Source: Aureimonas glaciei
GTDB taxonomy: Bacteria; Pseudomonadota; Alphaproteobacteria; Rhizobiales; Rhizobiaceae
Direction of reading: 5' to 3'
Length of the DNA: 64,000 nucleotides
Assembly: GCF_014643375.1 (NCBI RefSeq)
Contig: NZ_BMJJ01000013.1
Span: 1-64,000 of the forward strand
Shown here: in pieces, positions 51,840-61,036 of the stretch
How positions within the stretch are numbered: the stretch's first letter is position 1
How the letters are laid out: every line of letters begins with the position of its first letter
Position numbers and translations under genes: made by a program
The notes under the pieces: generated by a model
What the model was told of the DNA's origin: nothing
The model's input: only the letters and a program-made list of their open reading frames with translations
Database searches by the model: none

Positions 51840-52868
51840 TTACCCGGCTTCCTGCGCCAAAATCGCCAGCGCCGCAGCGGGCGCGGCGCGGCAGGTGTCG
51901 TCGCGCAGTTCCGAGCGGCAGTCGATGAGGTCGGCGAAGTCGACGACGCCCCGATCGAGTCGGGCGGCGAGGCGCTTCAGGACCGGGCGCCCGGCGCCGG
52001 CGACGACGAGCGGCGCCTGGCCGGGGAGCGTGCCGCGCGAGAGCACCTGCAGCGCCGCGTCGTGGATGCGGCGGACCTGCGCCTCGGCAAAGGCGCGGGC
52101 GAGGTGCTCGAAACTGGCTTCGTCCGCTTCGGAAGCGTCGCGGCCGATCATCCGGCCGAGGCGGGCGCGCGAGGCGGTGACGGTCTTTTCCTTGCCGTCG
52201 GCGGCGGCATGCTGGTCGTCGTCCTCGTCGAGGACGCCCAGAATGCGCTGCACGTCGGCCATGGTGGCGAAGAGTTCGGCCATGATCGGCGTCTGGCCGC
52301 CGGCGAAGGCGACGCGATCGGCGACCGCCATCAGCGCCGTGCGCGTATAGCCCTGGTAGACGAGTTCGCCGGCGAGCAGCCGCTCGGCATCGGTCTCGCC
52401 GTGCGCGACGACGGCGCCCTCCGTCACCGGGACGATGTCGGTGGTGGTCGAGCCCATGTCGACGAACAGCGCCGCTTCGATGCGCGCTGCGACGAGGCCG
52501 GCGCTGGCATGCCAGTTGGCCGAGGCGATCTTGCCGACATGCGCGGCGTGCGCTTCTGCCGGCAGCAGGCCGAGGCTGCCGGCATAGAGCCTGACGCCTT
52601 GGCCCAGATGCCGGGTGACGATGGCGGTGAGGGCGGCGACGCCCTCGCCCCGCTCGGTGAAGACGTCGGAGAGTTCGCCGGTCATCGTCACGGCATGGCC
52701 GGAGACCTCGCCGGCCTCGGCCAGGATCGCCGCCAGCGCCTGTTCCAAGGGATCGAGGCCTTTCCAGAGCGGCGTCGGCAGCTGCCAGACCCGGCGGATC
52801 TCGCCGTTCTCGGCGAGCGCCGCCTTCAGATGCGCGCCTCCCACATCCCAACCCAGCGTTCTCGTCAT
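51840..52868 (-). CDS. H4MPT-linked C1 transfer pathway protein (hydantoinase/oxoprolinase family, Orf9-like)
   Basis: A 342-aa ASKHA-type ATPase-fold protein. The nucleotide motifs are TLGWDVGGAHLKAAL at the N-terminus and LFVDMGSTTTDIVPV in the middle, and PLVVAGAGRPVLKRLA lies near the end. It matches the family annotated as H4MPT-linked C1 transfer pathway protein (Orf9). The step in H4MPT or methylofuran synthesis is not established. It lies on the minus strand between plus-strand genes and diverges from the HisA-like gene. Asp tracts (EDDDDQH) occur in a mid-protein insertion. Confidence 0.87.
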   Translation of the reverse strand: MTRTLGWDVGGAHLKAALAENGEIRRVWQLPTPLWKGLDPLEQALAAILAEAGEVSGHAVTMTGELSDVFTERGEGVAALTAIVTRHLGQGVRLYAGSLGLLPAEAHAAHVGKIASANWHASAGLVAARIEAALFVDMGSTTTDIVPVTEGAVVAHGETDAERLLAGELVYQGYTRTALMAVADRVAFAGGQTPIMAELFATMADVQRILGVLDEDDDQHAAADGKEKTVTASRARLGRMIGRDASEADEASFEHLARAFAEAQVRRIHDAALQVLSRGTLPGQAPLVVAGAGRPVLKRLAARLDRGVVDFADLIDCRSELRDDTCRAAPAAALAILAQEAG

Positions 52869-53009
52869 CGTCCACTTCCCTGATGCGGCGCCCCTTGAAC
52901 GGTCGGCAAATCCCGTCGCCCCGCCGCGATGGCCTCTGGTATAAGGCGACCGGCGCGGGAAACCAACCGGCTGCCGGGATCGGGACGCCGACAGGGGAGG
53001 AACAGGGCC

Positions 53010-53708
53010 GTGCAGATCATTCCGGTGCTCGACATCAAGAACGGCGTCGTGGTGCGCGGCGTCATGGGCAACCGTGCCGCCTACCGCCCGATCGAGACGC
53101 CGCTCTCGGCCAGGCCGGAGCCGCTGGACGTCGCCCGGGGCCTCCTGTCCCTCGCTCCCTTCAAGGCGCTCTACATCGCCGATCTCGACGCCATCGAGGG
53201 CCGGCCGGCCAATGTCGCCACGGTATCGGCGCTTGCGGCAGCATTTCCCGGGATCGAGCTCTGGCTCGATGCCGGCCTGCATACGGCGGGGGAGGTGGCG
53301 GCGCATCTCGTCCCTCCCGGTGTCGCCGTGGTGATCGGCAGCGAGACGATCGACAGCGCCGAGACGATCGCCGGCTTTCGCGACGAGGCGCGCGCGATCC
53401 TGTCGCTCGACTACCGAGGCAGCGCTTTTGTCGGGCCACCGGGGCTGGAGACAGCCGCAGACCTTTGGCCGGCGCGGGTGATCGCGATGACGCTGGCGAA
53501 AGTCGGCAGTGGCGCGGGTCCCGATCTCGGCCGGCTGGCGCAGGTGAAGGCCATGGCCGGCGGGCGGCAGGTCTTTGCGGCCGGCGGCGTGCGCCACGCG
53601 GCCGACCTGGACGAACTGCAGTCCGCCGGCATCGCCGGCGCGCTCGTCGCCTCGGCGCTGCATGACGGACGGCTCGATAGAGCGGCGCTGGCTCGTTTCG
53701 TGAGGTGA
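53010..53708 (+). CDS. HisA-like TIM-barrel protein of the C1 island (Orf20-like)
   Basis: A 232-aa TIM-barrel protein related to ProFAR isomerase HisA. It starts VQIIPVLDIKNGVVVRGV and has ALYIADLDAIEGRPA, ILSLDYRGSAF and FAAGGVRHAADLDEL. The GTG at 53010 is chosen because GGGGAGG lies about 9 nt upstream and the family begins exactly here. Orthologues (Orf20) occur in H4MPT islands, not in histidine operons. The reaction is unknown. It is divergent from the Orf9-like gene. Confidence 0.87.
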   Translation: MQIIPVLDIKNGVVVRGVMGNRAAYRPIETPLSARPEPLDVARGLLSLAPFKALYIADLDAIEGRPANVATVSALAAAFPGIELWLDAGLHTAGEVAAHLVPPGVAVVIGSETIDSAETIAGFRDEARAILSLDYRGSAFVGPPGLETAADLWPARVIAMTLAKVGSGAGPDLGRLAQVKAMAGGRQVFAAGGVRHAADLDELQSAGIAGALVASALHDGRLDRAALARFVR

Positions 53709-53836
53709 GGCACCTTGCGGAAACGGCGGTCGGGGATGATGTCCCTTGCTCTTTGCCCTCGCGCTCTTCCGCTCCTCTACTTTGTCGAACTCTCGAGCAT
53801 CCGCATTGCGTTCAAGCGAGGTGCCATCCCCTGATC

Positions 53837-53978
53837 ATAGTCATTCTCGGGCTTGACCCGAGAACCCATGCCCCAGCATCGGCCGTATCTTATCCGGCGG
53901 AAGGAGGGTCGATGGGATGAGATTTGGCAGCTGAAAGGCTGCGGCATGGGTTCTCGGGTCAAGCCCGAGAATGACTAT
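53837..53978. repeat. Perfect 36-bp inverted repeat pair, family B
   Basis: Arms 53837-53872 and 53943-53978 are exact reverse complements over 36 nt, with a 70-nt spacer. Each arm has its own hairpin TTCTCGGG-CTTGA-CCCGAGAA. The same composite layout occurs at 20877-21014. Confidence 0.88.
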
Positions 53979-54093
53979 CCTGATGGGATAGCGCCCGAGA
54001 TAAGGGATTGCGTCGGAACGCACATGAACTGCGTCACAGCTTTGGTCGATCGCCAGCCGCCGCAAACCCACCCCCAGCCATGCCGTGCCAACA

Positions 54094-54117
54094 AAAAAGG
54101 GGCCGAAGCCCCTTTTT
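54094..54117. terminator. Intrinsic terminator downstream of fae
   Basis: AAAAAGGGGC - CGAA - GCCCCTTTTT, a perfect 10-bp stem with a tetraloop and T tracts on both strands. On the minus strand it lies 102 nt past the fae stop. It works in either direction and shields fae from the neighbouring genes. Confidence 0.88.
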
Positions 54118-54219
54118 CCGTTCGGTGGATTCCTACTGGAATCCGAAGATGGCGGCCAATCGCCGGAGAAGGCCGGCTTTCATCGCCGGCTTGTCGTCTT
54201 CCCCGGGATGGTCTCTTGT

Positions 54220-54729
54220 CTAAGCACCGGCGAAAGGATGGGCCGCGGTGCCCTTCTTGGCGACGACTTCGGCGGCCGTCGGCGTGCCCTTGATGGCGCG
54301 CTCGATCGACTCCTTGGTGGCCTTGTAGTTGTACTCGCGGATCTTCGCGTCGTCCTCGGCTTCCCAGTGGATGAAGACGCCGACGCAGATGAACAGGTCG
54401 TCCGCCTCGTCGGCGGGGATGGTGCCGTCCTCGACCGAGTCGGCGACGGCGCGCGCCACGGCGGTCTGCGCCGGTCCGAACATCTGCACGGCCTGCTTGG
54501 CGCCCTTGATCGTCACCTTGTTGAACATCAGGGTGTTGGGCTTGCAGGGCAGGTTCGGCGCGACCACGGCGAGGAGCGACGTGAAGCCGTCCTTGTTGTT
54601 GGTCAGCGAGTTGCAGAAAGCCGTCTCGGCCGCGCTGCCACGGGGGCCGATGATCAGATCGATATGGGCAACTTCGTTGCCTTCGCCGACGAGCGATTCG
54701 CCGACCATCACTTTGTTGATTTTCGCCAT
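54220..54729 (-). CDS. fae: Formaldehyde-activating enzyme
   Basis: A 169-aa cytosolic enzyme condensing formaldehyde with H4MPT to methylene-H4MPT. The active-site His is His22 ([13 protein letters not shown]). Other family blocks are [42 protein letters not shown] in pieces, and [15 protein letters not shown] lies 8 nt before the ATG, and a strong intrinsic terminator follows, so it is a high-expression single-gene unit. Formaldehyde from XoxF is the expected substrate. Confidence 0.98.
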   Translation of the reverse strand: MAKINKVMVGESLVGEGNEVAHIDLIIGPRGSAAETAFCNSLTNNKDGFTSLLAVVAPNLPCKPNTLMFNKVTIKGAKQAVQMFGPAQTAVARAVADSVEDGTIPADEADDLFICVGVFIHWEAEDDAKIREYNYKATKESIERAIKGTPTAAEVVAKKGTAAHPFAGA

Positions 54730-54973
54730 GACTCATTCCTCCTGAGATGGTTCACACAAATTCATCCCGGCACCCTCGAGGGCCGGTTCTCACGTTCCGT
54801 TTTTCAGGGAAAAGCCTCGGCCGCGGGCGCCCAGCGCGGTACCAACGACCAAAGATCCTCCCGGCGACAGATCCCTCTCGATCCGTCGCACGGCTATCCC
54901 TGTTCACGGCGTCCCCTGCGGGACCGGTTGGCCAGATAGCTGCTGCAGGGACATGGCCCCTTGCGGGGGACAG

Positions 54974-55861
54974 TCAATCATCCGCACCCCCAATCTTCAA
55001 GCTGTCTGCGAGGCCGTCGGCGAAAATGCTGGCGACGGTGAGGTCCGCCGAGGTGCCGGGATTCAGGCCCTCGCGCTTCAGCGCAGCATCGAAATCCCCT
55101 AGGAATTCCAGGCGTTCCCCGGGATTATGCAACGTCGCCAGATGCTTGTGTGCCGCGATCATGCGCAGTTGCAGGTCTTGCGCCGCGATATCGCCAAACT
55201 TGCGACCGACATGGCTGTCGGGAAAGGCGGCGGCAATGGCGAGAAAACAATCGACGACCGGGTCCATGCCGTCGCCGTTTTTCGCCCGCGCCGCCCTCAA
55301 GGCGGGGAGCCCGACCGAAAAGACGGCGGAAAAGCCGTCGGCATACTGGCGCGCGACGAGGTCGCGCGGGGCGGCGATTCGCATGGCGTCGACTAGTCCG
55401 ATGGCGGGCGCCGCCCGCACGTCGTGCTCGCCGCGCGTACCGAGGCCGCCGGGCGAGGCGCGGGCAATGGCGGCGAAGGCGTCGCGCGCGTCGTCGGCGG
55501 CAAGGCCCGCAAGAACATCCGCCAGGGCGGCGCGCAAGGCCGCTTCGGCGGAGGATCCCGCCGCGACGCACGCCCTTTCAGCGGCCGCGGCCAGCGGCGC
55601 GCAGAGGAGGAGGATGCCGAGATTGGTGTTCATGCCGACCGCGGCAAAGGTCGCCTCGACCGCCCTGAGCACGCGCGTGCCGACCGCCCGTCCGGGTGCC
55701 GACATTTCCGGCGCCGAGACCTCGGCGCTCGCCTCGAAGACGCCGACATCCATGCCGTGGCCGCCGGCAAAGCGGTGCACGTTTCCCGGCTTCAGGGCGT
55801 CCAATTCGGCATGGCAAGCCTCGCGGTAGAGGGCCGCAATCCTTGCCGGCGACAGGGGCAA
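54974..55861 (-). CDS. CitG-like triphosphoribosyl-dephospho-CoA synthase homologue (Orf19-like)
   Basis: A 295-aa protein with CitG-type motifs: ELDALKPGNVHRFAGGHGMD near 19-38, AAVGMNTNLGILLLCAPLA near 73-91 and PGGLGTRGEHDV. CitG joins ATP and dephospho-CoA; C1-island members (Orf19) are thought to attach the phosphoribosyl group in methanopterin or methylofuran synthesis. The apparent start codon is TTG at 55861, one base after the upstream stop, so the gene depends on coupling. It is the last gene of the mtdB-mch operon. Confidence 0.85.
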   Translation of the reverse strand: MPLSPARIAALYREACHAELDALKPGNVHRFAGGHGMDVGVFEASAEVSAPEMSAPGRAVGTRVLRAVEATFAAVGMNTNLGILLLCAPLAAAAERACVAAGSSAEAALRAALADVLAGLAADDARDAFAAIARASPGGLGTRGEHDVRAAPAIGLVDAMRIAAPRDLVARQYADGFSAVFSVGLPALRAARAKNGDGMDPVVDCFLAIAAAFPDSHVGRKFGDIAAQDLQLRMIAAHKHLATLHNPGERLEFLGDFDAALKREGLNPGTSADLTVASIFADGLADSLKIGGADD

Positions 55862-55862
55862 G

Positions 55863-56840
55863 CTAGACCGCCCGTGCCAGCGCGTCCGCGCCGTGGGGCA
55901 AAGCGCGGGCGGCGAGCTGGGCGAGGAGATCGCGCGCCCGCAGCATCGGCACGTCGACGCCGCTCGCCTTCTGCAGGCCTGTCCAGGCCGGCATGGAGTT
56001 CACCTCGATCACCTGGGCGGCGCCTGTCGCATCGCGCAGGAGGTCGACGCCGCAGAAATCGCCGCCGACGGCCCGCGTCGCCGCCAGCGCCAGGGCTTCG
56101 AGCTCGGGATCGGCCGGCATCGGCAGAGCGGTGGCGCCCTGCTTGATGTTGGTGATCCACTGCCCGGCCTGGCGCATCATCGTCGCGGCAACGCGCCCGT
56201 GCGAGACGAGGATGCGGTAGTCGGTGAAGAGGCCGCCGTCCTGGCGCCCGGCGAAGCGCTGGAGGTAGTAGACGCCGGCGATGGCCCCCTCGGCCGGCAG
56301 GTCGTCCGGCCCGTGCACCAGTTTCAGCCCCTTGCCCTGCGCCCCGAACAGCGGCTTCAGCACCAGCGGCCCGGCCTCGCCGGCGAGGATGGCGAGGGCC
56401 GCGTCGCGCGATTCCACCGTCCAGCTGCGCGGGCTCGGCAGACCGGCACGCGCGAGCAGAAAACTCGTCATCGACTTGTCGACGCAGTTCTCGATGGCGC
56501 GGGCATCGTTGGAGACGAGGACGCCGAGTCGGGACAGCGCGTGCAGCGTGCCCAGCCGGCGCGTCACCTGCTCGAAACTGCCGCCGTCCATGGTCCGGAC
56601 GCAGACGGCGTCCGGCAGGTCCTCGCCGAAATGCGGCAGGACGAGGCCGTGGCGGGCGGCACTGTCATAGGAAATGTCGGCGAGCTCCATCGCCTTCACC
56701 CGCGCGCCGGCCGCCTTGAAAGCCTTCAAGAGGTCGCGGGCATGGCGGTCGAGATCGGCGGTGACCAGCGCGATGCGCGGCGCCGTGCCCGCACTGCCGC
56801 CGATCCTGGCGCCGGCCGGCAGGGAAAGGGTCTCGCCCAT
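55863..56840 (-). CDS. RimK-type ATP-grasp ligase of the C1 island (Orf17-like)
   Basis: A 325-aa ATP-grasp ligase. Segments are NCVDKSMTSFLLARAGLPSPR, VLKPLFGAQGKGLKLV (nucleotide lysine/glycine loop), RILVSHGRVAATMMR and the metal site GVDLLRDATGAAQVIEVNSMPAW. It resembles RimK-type glutamate ligases, and Orf17-type proteins are linked to methylofuran side-chain assembly. The ATG at 56840 follows the mch stop by 2 nt; an overlapping GTG at 56846 is the alternative. Confidence 0.87.
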   Translation of the reverse strand: MGETLSLPAGARIGGSAGTAPRIALVTADLDRHARDLLKAFKAAGARVKAMELADISYDSAARHGLVLPHFGEDLPDAVCVRTMDGGSFEQVTRRLGTLHALSRLGVLVSNDARAIENCVDKSMTSFLLARAGLPSPRSWTVESRDAALAILAGEAGPLVLKPLFGAQGKGLKLVHGPDDLPAEGAIAGVYYLQRFAGRQDGGLFTDYRILVSHGRVAATMMRQAGQWITNIKQGATALPMPADPELEALALAATRAVGGDFCGVDLLRDATGAAQVIEVNSMPAWTGLQKASGVDVPMLRARDLLAQLAARALPHGADALARAV

Positions 56841-56842
56841 GC

Positions 56843-57832
56843 TCACCCGAAGGACGCGGCGACAAGGGCGGCATCGACGCCGCCGGCGCGAAACGTCTCG
56901 CCGGTCTCGAGCGCCACCACGGCGACCTCGGCCGGGCTGAACAGGCTGCCGTCGATCTTGTAGAAGTCGCCCTCGTATTGGCGAAAGATGTCGGCGAAGG
57001 GCCGGCCGAAATCCTTGGAGCTGCGGCTCGGCAGCGCCTCGGCGAGGGCTTTGGCCTCGGCCGCCGGGCCGGTGACGTGGAGGAGCACGCGGCCGCCGTA
57101 GATCACCGCGTCGTTGGTGCGGCCCATGGCGGTGACGAAGTCGGGATGCGGCGGGGCGAGCGGCGCCGAGCCGAGGCCGGAGACGATGCGGGTGAGGTCG
57201 AAATGCAGGACATGCGCCTTGTGCATGGCCACCTCGACGACGCGGCCGATGATCTGCACGGTGCCGGCGAGACTCTGCGTCGGCGCGTAGAGGATGGTCA
57301 GATGCTCCGGCGCGACCTGGCAGTCGGCGGCGATGCGGCGGACGAGGTCCTCCGGCGGTGGGCTGCCGGTTTCCAGCACCAGCACGGCGCTGTCGCCCGT
57401 GTCGGCATAGGCGATGTCGGCGTACAGCTCCTCCTTGCCGGCCAGCGCCCGGGCCGGTCCCGATCCCATGGAGAAATAGGCATTCTCGCCCTCGCCGGAT
57501 GTCAGCATCCAGCCGGCATACTGGCTGCCGAGGCAGGCGAGCACCGGGTTCCCCGTCTGCACGGTGAGGCTGAAGGGATAGGCTGGCAGGGCCGAATCCG
57601 TGGAGATGGCGACGCTACCGAGGCCGCCGAGGCAGATCTCGGTCATCAGGCGCCCGGCTTCCAGGCTGCCGGTGACGGCGGCACCGCAATCGACCAACGT
57701 CTCGCCGGCGGCGCCGGTGGACACGGCGATGCCCAGCGCATCGGCGCGGGCGATCAGGGTGGCGACAAGCGCCAGGGCGCCCCGGTTGACGGAAATGGTG
57801 GGGGGACGCTGGTGTCCGGCGACGATGGTCAT
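56843..57832 (-). CDS. mch: Methenyl-H4MPT cyclohydrolase
   Basis: A 329-aa cytosolic enzyme converting methenyl-H4MPT to formyl-H4MPT. Family blocks are VNRGALALVATLIARADALG near the N-terminus, DCGAAVTGSLEAGRLMTEICLGGLG, LACLGSQYAGWML, YFSMGSGPARALAGKEELY, and the C-terminal YEGDFYKIDGSLFSPAEVAV. The start overlaps the preceding ATP-grasp stop by 4 bases. Normal length. Confidence 0.97.
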   Translation of the reverse strand: MTIVAGHQRPPTISVNRGALALVATLIARADALGIAVSTGAAGETLVDCGAAVTGSLEAGRLMTEICLGGLGSVAISTDSALPAYPFSLTVQTGNPVLACLGSQYAGWMLTSGEGENAYFSMGSGPARALAGKEELYADIAYADTGDSAVLVLETGSPPPEDLVRRIAADCQVAPEHLTILYAPTQSLAGTVQIIGRVVEVAMHKAHVLHFDLTRIVSGLGSAPLAPPHPDFVTAMGRTNDAVIYGGRVLLHVTGPAAEAKALAEALPSRSSKDFGRPFADIFRQYEGDFYKIDGSLFSPAEVAVVALETGETFRAGGVDAALVAASFG

Positions 57833-58974
57833 TCGAAGGATCCTTCGATCAGGCTCTTCATGGCGGAAAGCCGCGCGGCGAACAAAGCGATAGCCGTGTC
57901 CGCGTCGGGGCCGTCGGCCTTCAGCGTGCACAGCGGCTCGCCGAAATGGATGACGGTCCCCGGCATCGGCCGGTCGGAGACGAAATCGGGCCAGTCGACA
58001 GGGCCGACAGTCACCGTCTCGACGTCGAGATAGGCGAAACCGGCGGCGCGCACCGGCGCCGTCGGCAGGGCGCCGTCGGCACCGGGCAAGCGGCCGTCGC
58101 AGGCGTCGATGTGCAGGCGCAGGAGCGGATGGCCGGGCCGCTCGAACACGTCCATCGAGGCGCCCGAGCGCGGATTGATCTCGAGGAGGACGGCGTCCTC
58201 GCCCGCCGGCAGCAGGAAATCGGCGCTACCGAGGCCGACGAGATCGGGCACGGCCGCGGCGATCGCCTCGATCGCCCGGCGCATGCCGTCGGCGTGGGCC
58301 TTTGCGACCGTGACGGGGCCGCAGGCGCCGCCGTAGCGGTAGGGCTCCGTCGGGCTCGGGCTCGGCCACTGCTCGGACAGGCCGAGAATCTCGGCCTTGC
58401 CGCCCGCGGCGACGAACAGAGCGGAGCGGCGGTCGCCCTGGACGACGCGCTGGTAGTAGCGGTCGGGCGAGGGGGGGCGGTCGGCGAGCGGGCCGATGTG
58501 CAAGCCACCGGCCGCGCCGGCGCGCTTGCTCAGCCAGGCGTCCTCGTCCGCGATCGGCCGCTCGGTCTGCGTCTCGGGATGGCGGATGCCGAGTTCGCGG
58601 CAGAGCGCGGCAAAGCCAAGGGGATCCTTCAGCCGGCGCACGGTGTCGCCGGTATTGCCGATCAAGCGCCAGCGCTTCGCGATCGCGTCAAGGAGTTCCG
58701 GCCGATCCTCGAAGCCCGGGCCGCAGACGACGCCCACCGGTTCCCGGCCGACGGACAGCGATTCCAGCGCCGCCAGCAGTTCCTCGCCGTCGAAGCCGGA
58801 GACGAAGTCGCCCCGGACGGTGCGGAAATCGGCGACGAGATCGCGCAGGTCGTTGTCGGCAAAGAGGTCGGCGACAAGCGGCCGGTAGCCCGCGGCATGC
58901 GCACTGGCCGCGAGCGAGCGCCCGGAAAAAGTGGCGATCAGGAGATCGCCCTGGGGTTCGGGCTGGGCGTTCAC
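57829..58974 (-). CDS. ATP-grasp protein of the C1 island (OrfY/MfnD-like)
   Basis: A 381-aa ATP-grasp-domain protein. The N-terminal domain starts LLIATFSGRSLAASAHAAGYRP. The ATP-grasp core has RLIGNTGDTVRRLKDP, YYQRVVQGDRRSALFVAAGG and the metal site SADFLLPAGEDAVLLEINPRSGASMD in parts. It begins with GTG that overlaps the mtdB stop (GTGA), and its own end overlaps mch. Placement between mtdB and mch in all-overlapping order suggests a biosynthetic ligase for H4MPT or methylofuran; the substrate is unknown. Confidence 0.85.
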   Translation of the reverse strand: MNAQPEPQGDLLIATFSGRSLAASAHAAGYRPLVADLFADNDLRDLVADFRTVRGDFVSGFDGEELLAALESLSVGREPVGVVCGPGFEDRPELLDAIAKRWRLIGNTGDTVRRLKDPLGFAALCRELGIRHPETQTERPIADEDAWLSKRAGAAGGLHIGPLADRPPSPDRYYQRVVQGDRRSALFVAAGGKAEILGLSEQWPSPSPTEPYRYGGACGPVTVAKAHADGMRRAIEAIAAAVPDLVGLGSADFLLPAGEDAVLLEINPRSGASMDVFERPGHPLLRLHIDACDGRLPGADGALPTAPVRAAGFAYLDVETVTVGPVDWPDFVSDRPMPGTVIHFGEPLCTLKADGPDADTAIALFAARLSAMKSLIEGSFE

Positions 58975-59873
58975 AGCTCGGGAACGAGCGTGCGGGCGAG
59001 GGTGAAGGCGTCGCGGAAGTCGAGCGCCAGCACCTCGTCGGAAGCGATCATGCGTTTGAACAGCCCGGATTCTGTCTGGTATTTCACGTTGCCGATGGCC
59101 AGCGCGCCGATGCCGAGCGCGGCCGTGCCAGGGATCTCCTTGCCGAGGTCGAACACGTCGACGCCCTCGATGCCGGATGGCGGCACCGCGTTGACATCGG
59201 CGGCGGCCAGAAGTTTTGGCGCGCCCGAGAGCAGCGATGCGGTGAGGACGCGCACGCCGGCCTTGGCGGCGGCGAAGACCACCTCGGTCTCCTTCAGCAC
59301 GTCGGCCTTTTCCGCGTCGCTGGCGCCGTTGACGGCGGCGACGTCGACGCCGAAGCGCTGCTTCATCTCGTCGGCCCGGGCCTGCACGCGCTCGACACCG
59401 TTATGGCCGACCAGCGTCACCTCGGCGCCTTCCAGCGCGGCGATGACGGCGGCGCAGTAGCCGACGACACCGGTGGCGCCGAAGACGGCGATGCGTGCGC
59501 CCTTCAGCCCCCGACCCTTTTTCGCCTGCAGGACCTTTTCGGTGCAGGCGACCATGGCGGCGGCGGTGGTGAAGGAGCCCTGCGGATCGGCGAAGACATG
59601 GGTGCCGAAGGGCGGCACGAGGGCGTTCTTGGCGGCGTCGATCATGTCGAGCGCCAGGACGGCATCGTCGCCTCCGAAGAAGATCGCTGTGGACGCGCCA
59701 TCATGCGGCGGACGGGAAAAAATCGCGTCCTGCACGAGGTCGCCGACCTCCTCCAGCGTCACGGCCTCATAGGGCACAATGACGTCGAAGCCGGCATCGG
59801 CTGCCATGTTCACGTCGAAAGGGCTGACATGCTTGTGCGGCGTCAGCATGTGCAGGATGTTTTTCGCAGCCAT
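58971..59873 (-). CDS. mtdB: NAD(P)-dependent methylene-H4MPT dehydrogenase
   Basis: A 300-aa cytosolic enzyme oxidising methylene-H4MPT to methenyl-H4MPT. The N-terminus ILHMLTPHKHVSPFDVNMAADAG is diagnostic, and the Rossmann motif GATGVVGYCAAVIA follows in the middle. VVFAAAKAGVRVLTASLL and GSGALAIG-like (here GIGALAIGN) occur near the end. TGGAGGAACA lies right before the ATG. It is the first gene of a tight run mtdB, ATP-grasp, mch, RimK-type ligase, CitG-like. MtdB is preferred over MtdA because of length and context. Confidence 0.96.
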   Translation of the reverse strand: MAAKNILHMLTPHKHVSPFDVNMAADAGFDVIVPYEAVTLEEVGDLVQDAIFSRPPHDGASTAIFFGGDDAVLALDMIDAAKNALVPPFGTHVFADPQGSFTTAAAMVACTEKVLQAKKGRGLKGARIAVFGATGVVGYCAAVIAALEGAEVTLVGHNGVERVQARADEMKQRFGVDVAAVNGASDAEKADVLKETEVVFAAAKAGVRVLTASLLSGAPKLLAAADVNAVPPSGIEGVDVFDLGKEIPGTAALGIGALAIGNVKYQTESGLFKRMIASDEVLALDFRDAFTLARTLVPEL

Positions 59874-60034
59874 TGTTCCTCCAGGCAGTATCTCGGCCGG
59901 CCCCGCCTCTCCGGGCGGAATCGTTCAGGCGATGCGCGAGCGGGACCGCTCTTCGTCGAATCGCCGCCCCGTCACCGTTCCTTGTTTTCGCATGATCTTC
60001 TCCGAAAGCCGAAAGCTGCGTCTCGGCTCGTGCC

Positions 60035-60997
60035 CTAGCGGCCAGGCGTCTCGATCCGGGCCCCGTCGTTGCGGCCTTCGACGATGCGGATGTCGAGACC
60101 CTCGGTCTTGCCCCCTTCCTTCAGCCGCCGCACCAGGTGCTCGGCCTCCTCGGCGCTGGCGGCGAAGGCGAAACCGGTCGGCCCCCAGGAGCTTTGCCCG
60201 AGCCCGTGCGCACCAAGCGCGCCGAGTGCCATGATGGCCTCGCCGACCTGCCGGCTGGCGAAAGGGCCACCCTGTGCCGGGGTGAAGTGCTGGCCGACGC
60301 GGCGCTGGATGTCTGAGATCGCCGCGCCGAAGCCGGTGATGTCGGCTTCGGCCAGCGCCGGCAGCGCCTGCATCAGCACGAGCCGGCAGATGTCGGCGGC
60401 ATCGCGCTCGGGGAAGGCCGGCAGGGCGGCGAAGGCATCGACCTCGGCGCTGCCGGCCAGGCCCTTCAGCGAGGGGTCGAGAACGAGAATGACGCGCCAG
60501 GCCGGCGGGAAGGGCAGCCGGGCGATGACCGGCGGGGGCGCAGCGGTCTTGCCCTTGCCGCCGTCGACCAGAACGCCGCCGTTGAGGAAGAAGCCGGCGC
60601 CGACGCCGGAGCGGTTGCCGCGCCCCAGAAACTCCGCATCGCCATCGGGGTCGAGCGGCAGGCCTTCCAGCGTGCGCACGGCGGCGGCGACGGCCAAGGC
60701 GATCTGCGTCCCCGAGCCGAGGCCGGAATGGGAGGGGATGACTTCGTGGATGACGAGATGGTGGTGTTCGTAGCTGATCGACAGGTGCGAGCGGATCGCT
60801 TCGAGATGCCAGCGCGCGCGCGTGCGGTCCGGACCTTCGACGGTCGTGGCGCCAGCGCGGGTCAGCGTCAGCCGGGTCGCTGGCGCCGAGACCGCCATGC
60901 CGATGCCGCCGAACAGGCGGCCGAGGCTGCCATTCATGTCGAGGAAACCAAGGTGAAGGCGCGCGGGCGCCAAGACGTTGACGACGTCTGATTTCAC
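60035..60997 (-). CDS. Beta-ribofuranosylaminobenzene 5'-phosphate synthase
   Basis: A 320-aa GHMP-kinase-fold enzyme making the first arylamine intermediate of H4MPT from p-aminobenzoate (or hydroxybenzoate) and PRPP. The fold starts VLAPARLHLGFLDMNGSLGR, has the glycine-rich loop SHSGLGSGTQIALA, then RGNRSGVGAGFFLNGGVLVD and GQSSWGPTGFAF. The GTG start is preceded by CAGGGGAATATC. It is 161 bp upstream of mtdB on the same strand and divergent from the dehydratase gene. Confidence 0.93.
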   Translation of the reverse strand: MKSDVVNVLAPARLHLGFLDMNGSLGRLFGGIGMAVSAPATRLTLTRAGATTVEGPDRTRARWHLEAIRSHLSISYEHHHLVIHEVIPSHSGLGSGTQIALAVAAAVRTLEGLPLDPDGDAEFLGRGNRSGVGAGFFLNGGVLVDGGKGKTAAPPPVIARLPFPPAWRVILVLDPSLKGLAGSAEVDAFAALPAFPERDAADICRLVLMQALPALAEADITGFGAAISDIQRRVGQHFTPAQGGPFASRQVGEAIMALGALGAHGLGQSSWGPTGFAFAASAEEAEHLVRRLKEGGKTEGLDIRIVEGRNDGARIETPGR

Positions 60998-61036
60998 GAT
61001 ATTCCCCTGCCATCTGGTGCCCGGGCCCTATTATTC

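Larger units (their letters stand above)
53709..54219. other. Intergenic region with paired repeats and the fae terminator
   Basis: About 510 bp between the HisA-like gene and fae. It holds the perfect inverted repeat pair at 53837-53978 and the terminator at 54094-54117. No gene is supported. Confidence 0.6.
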
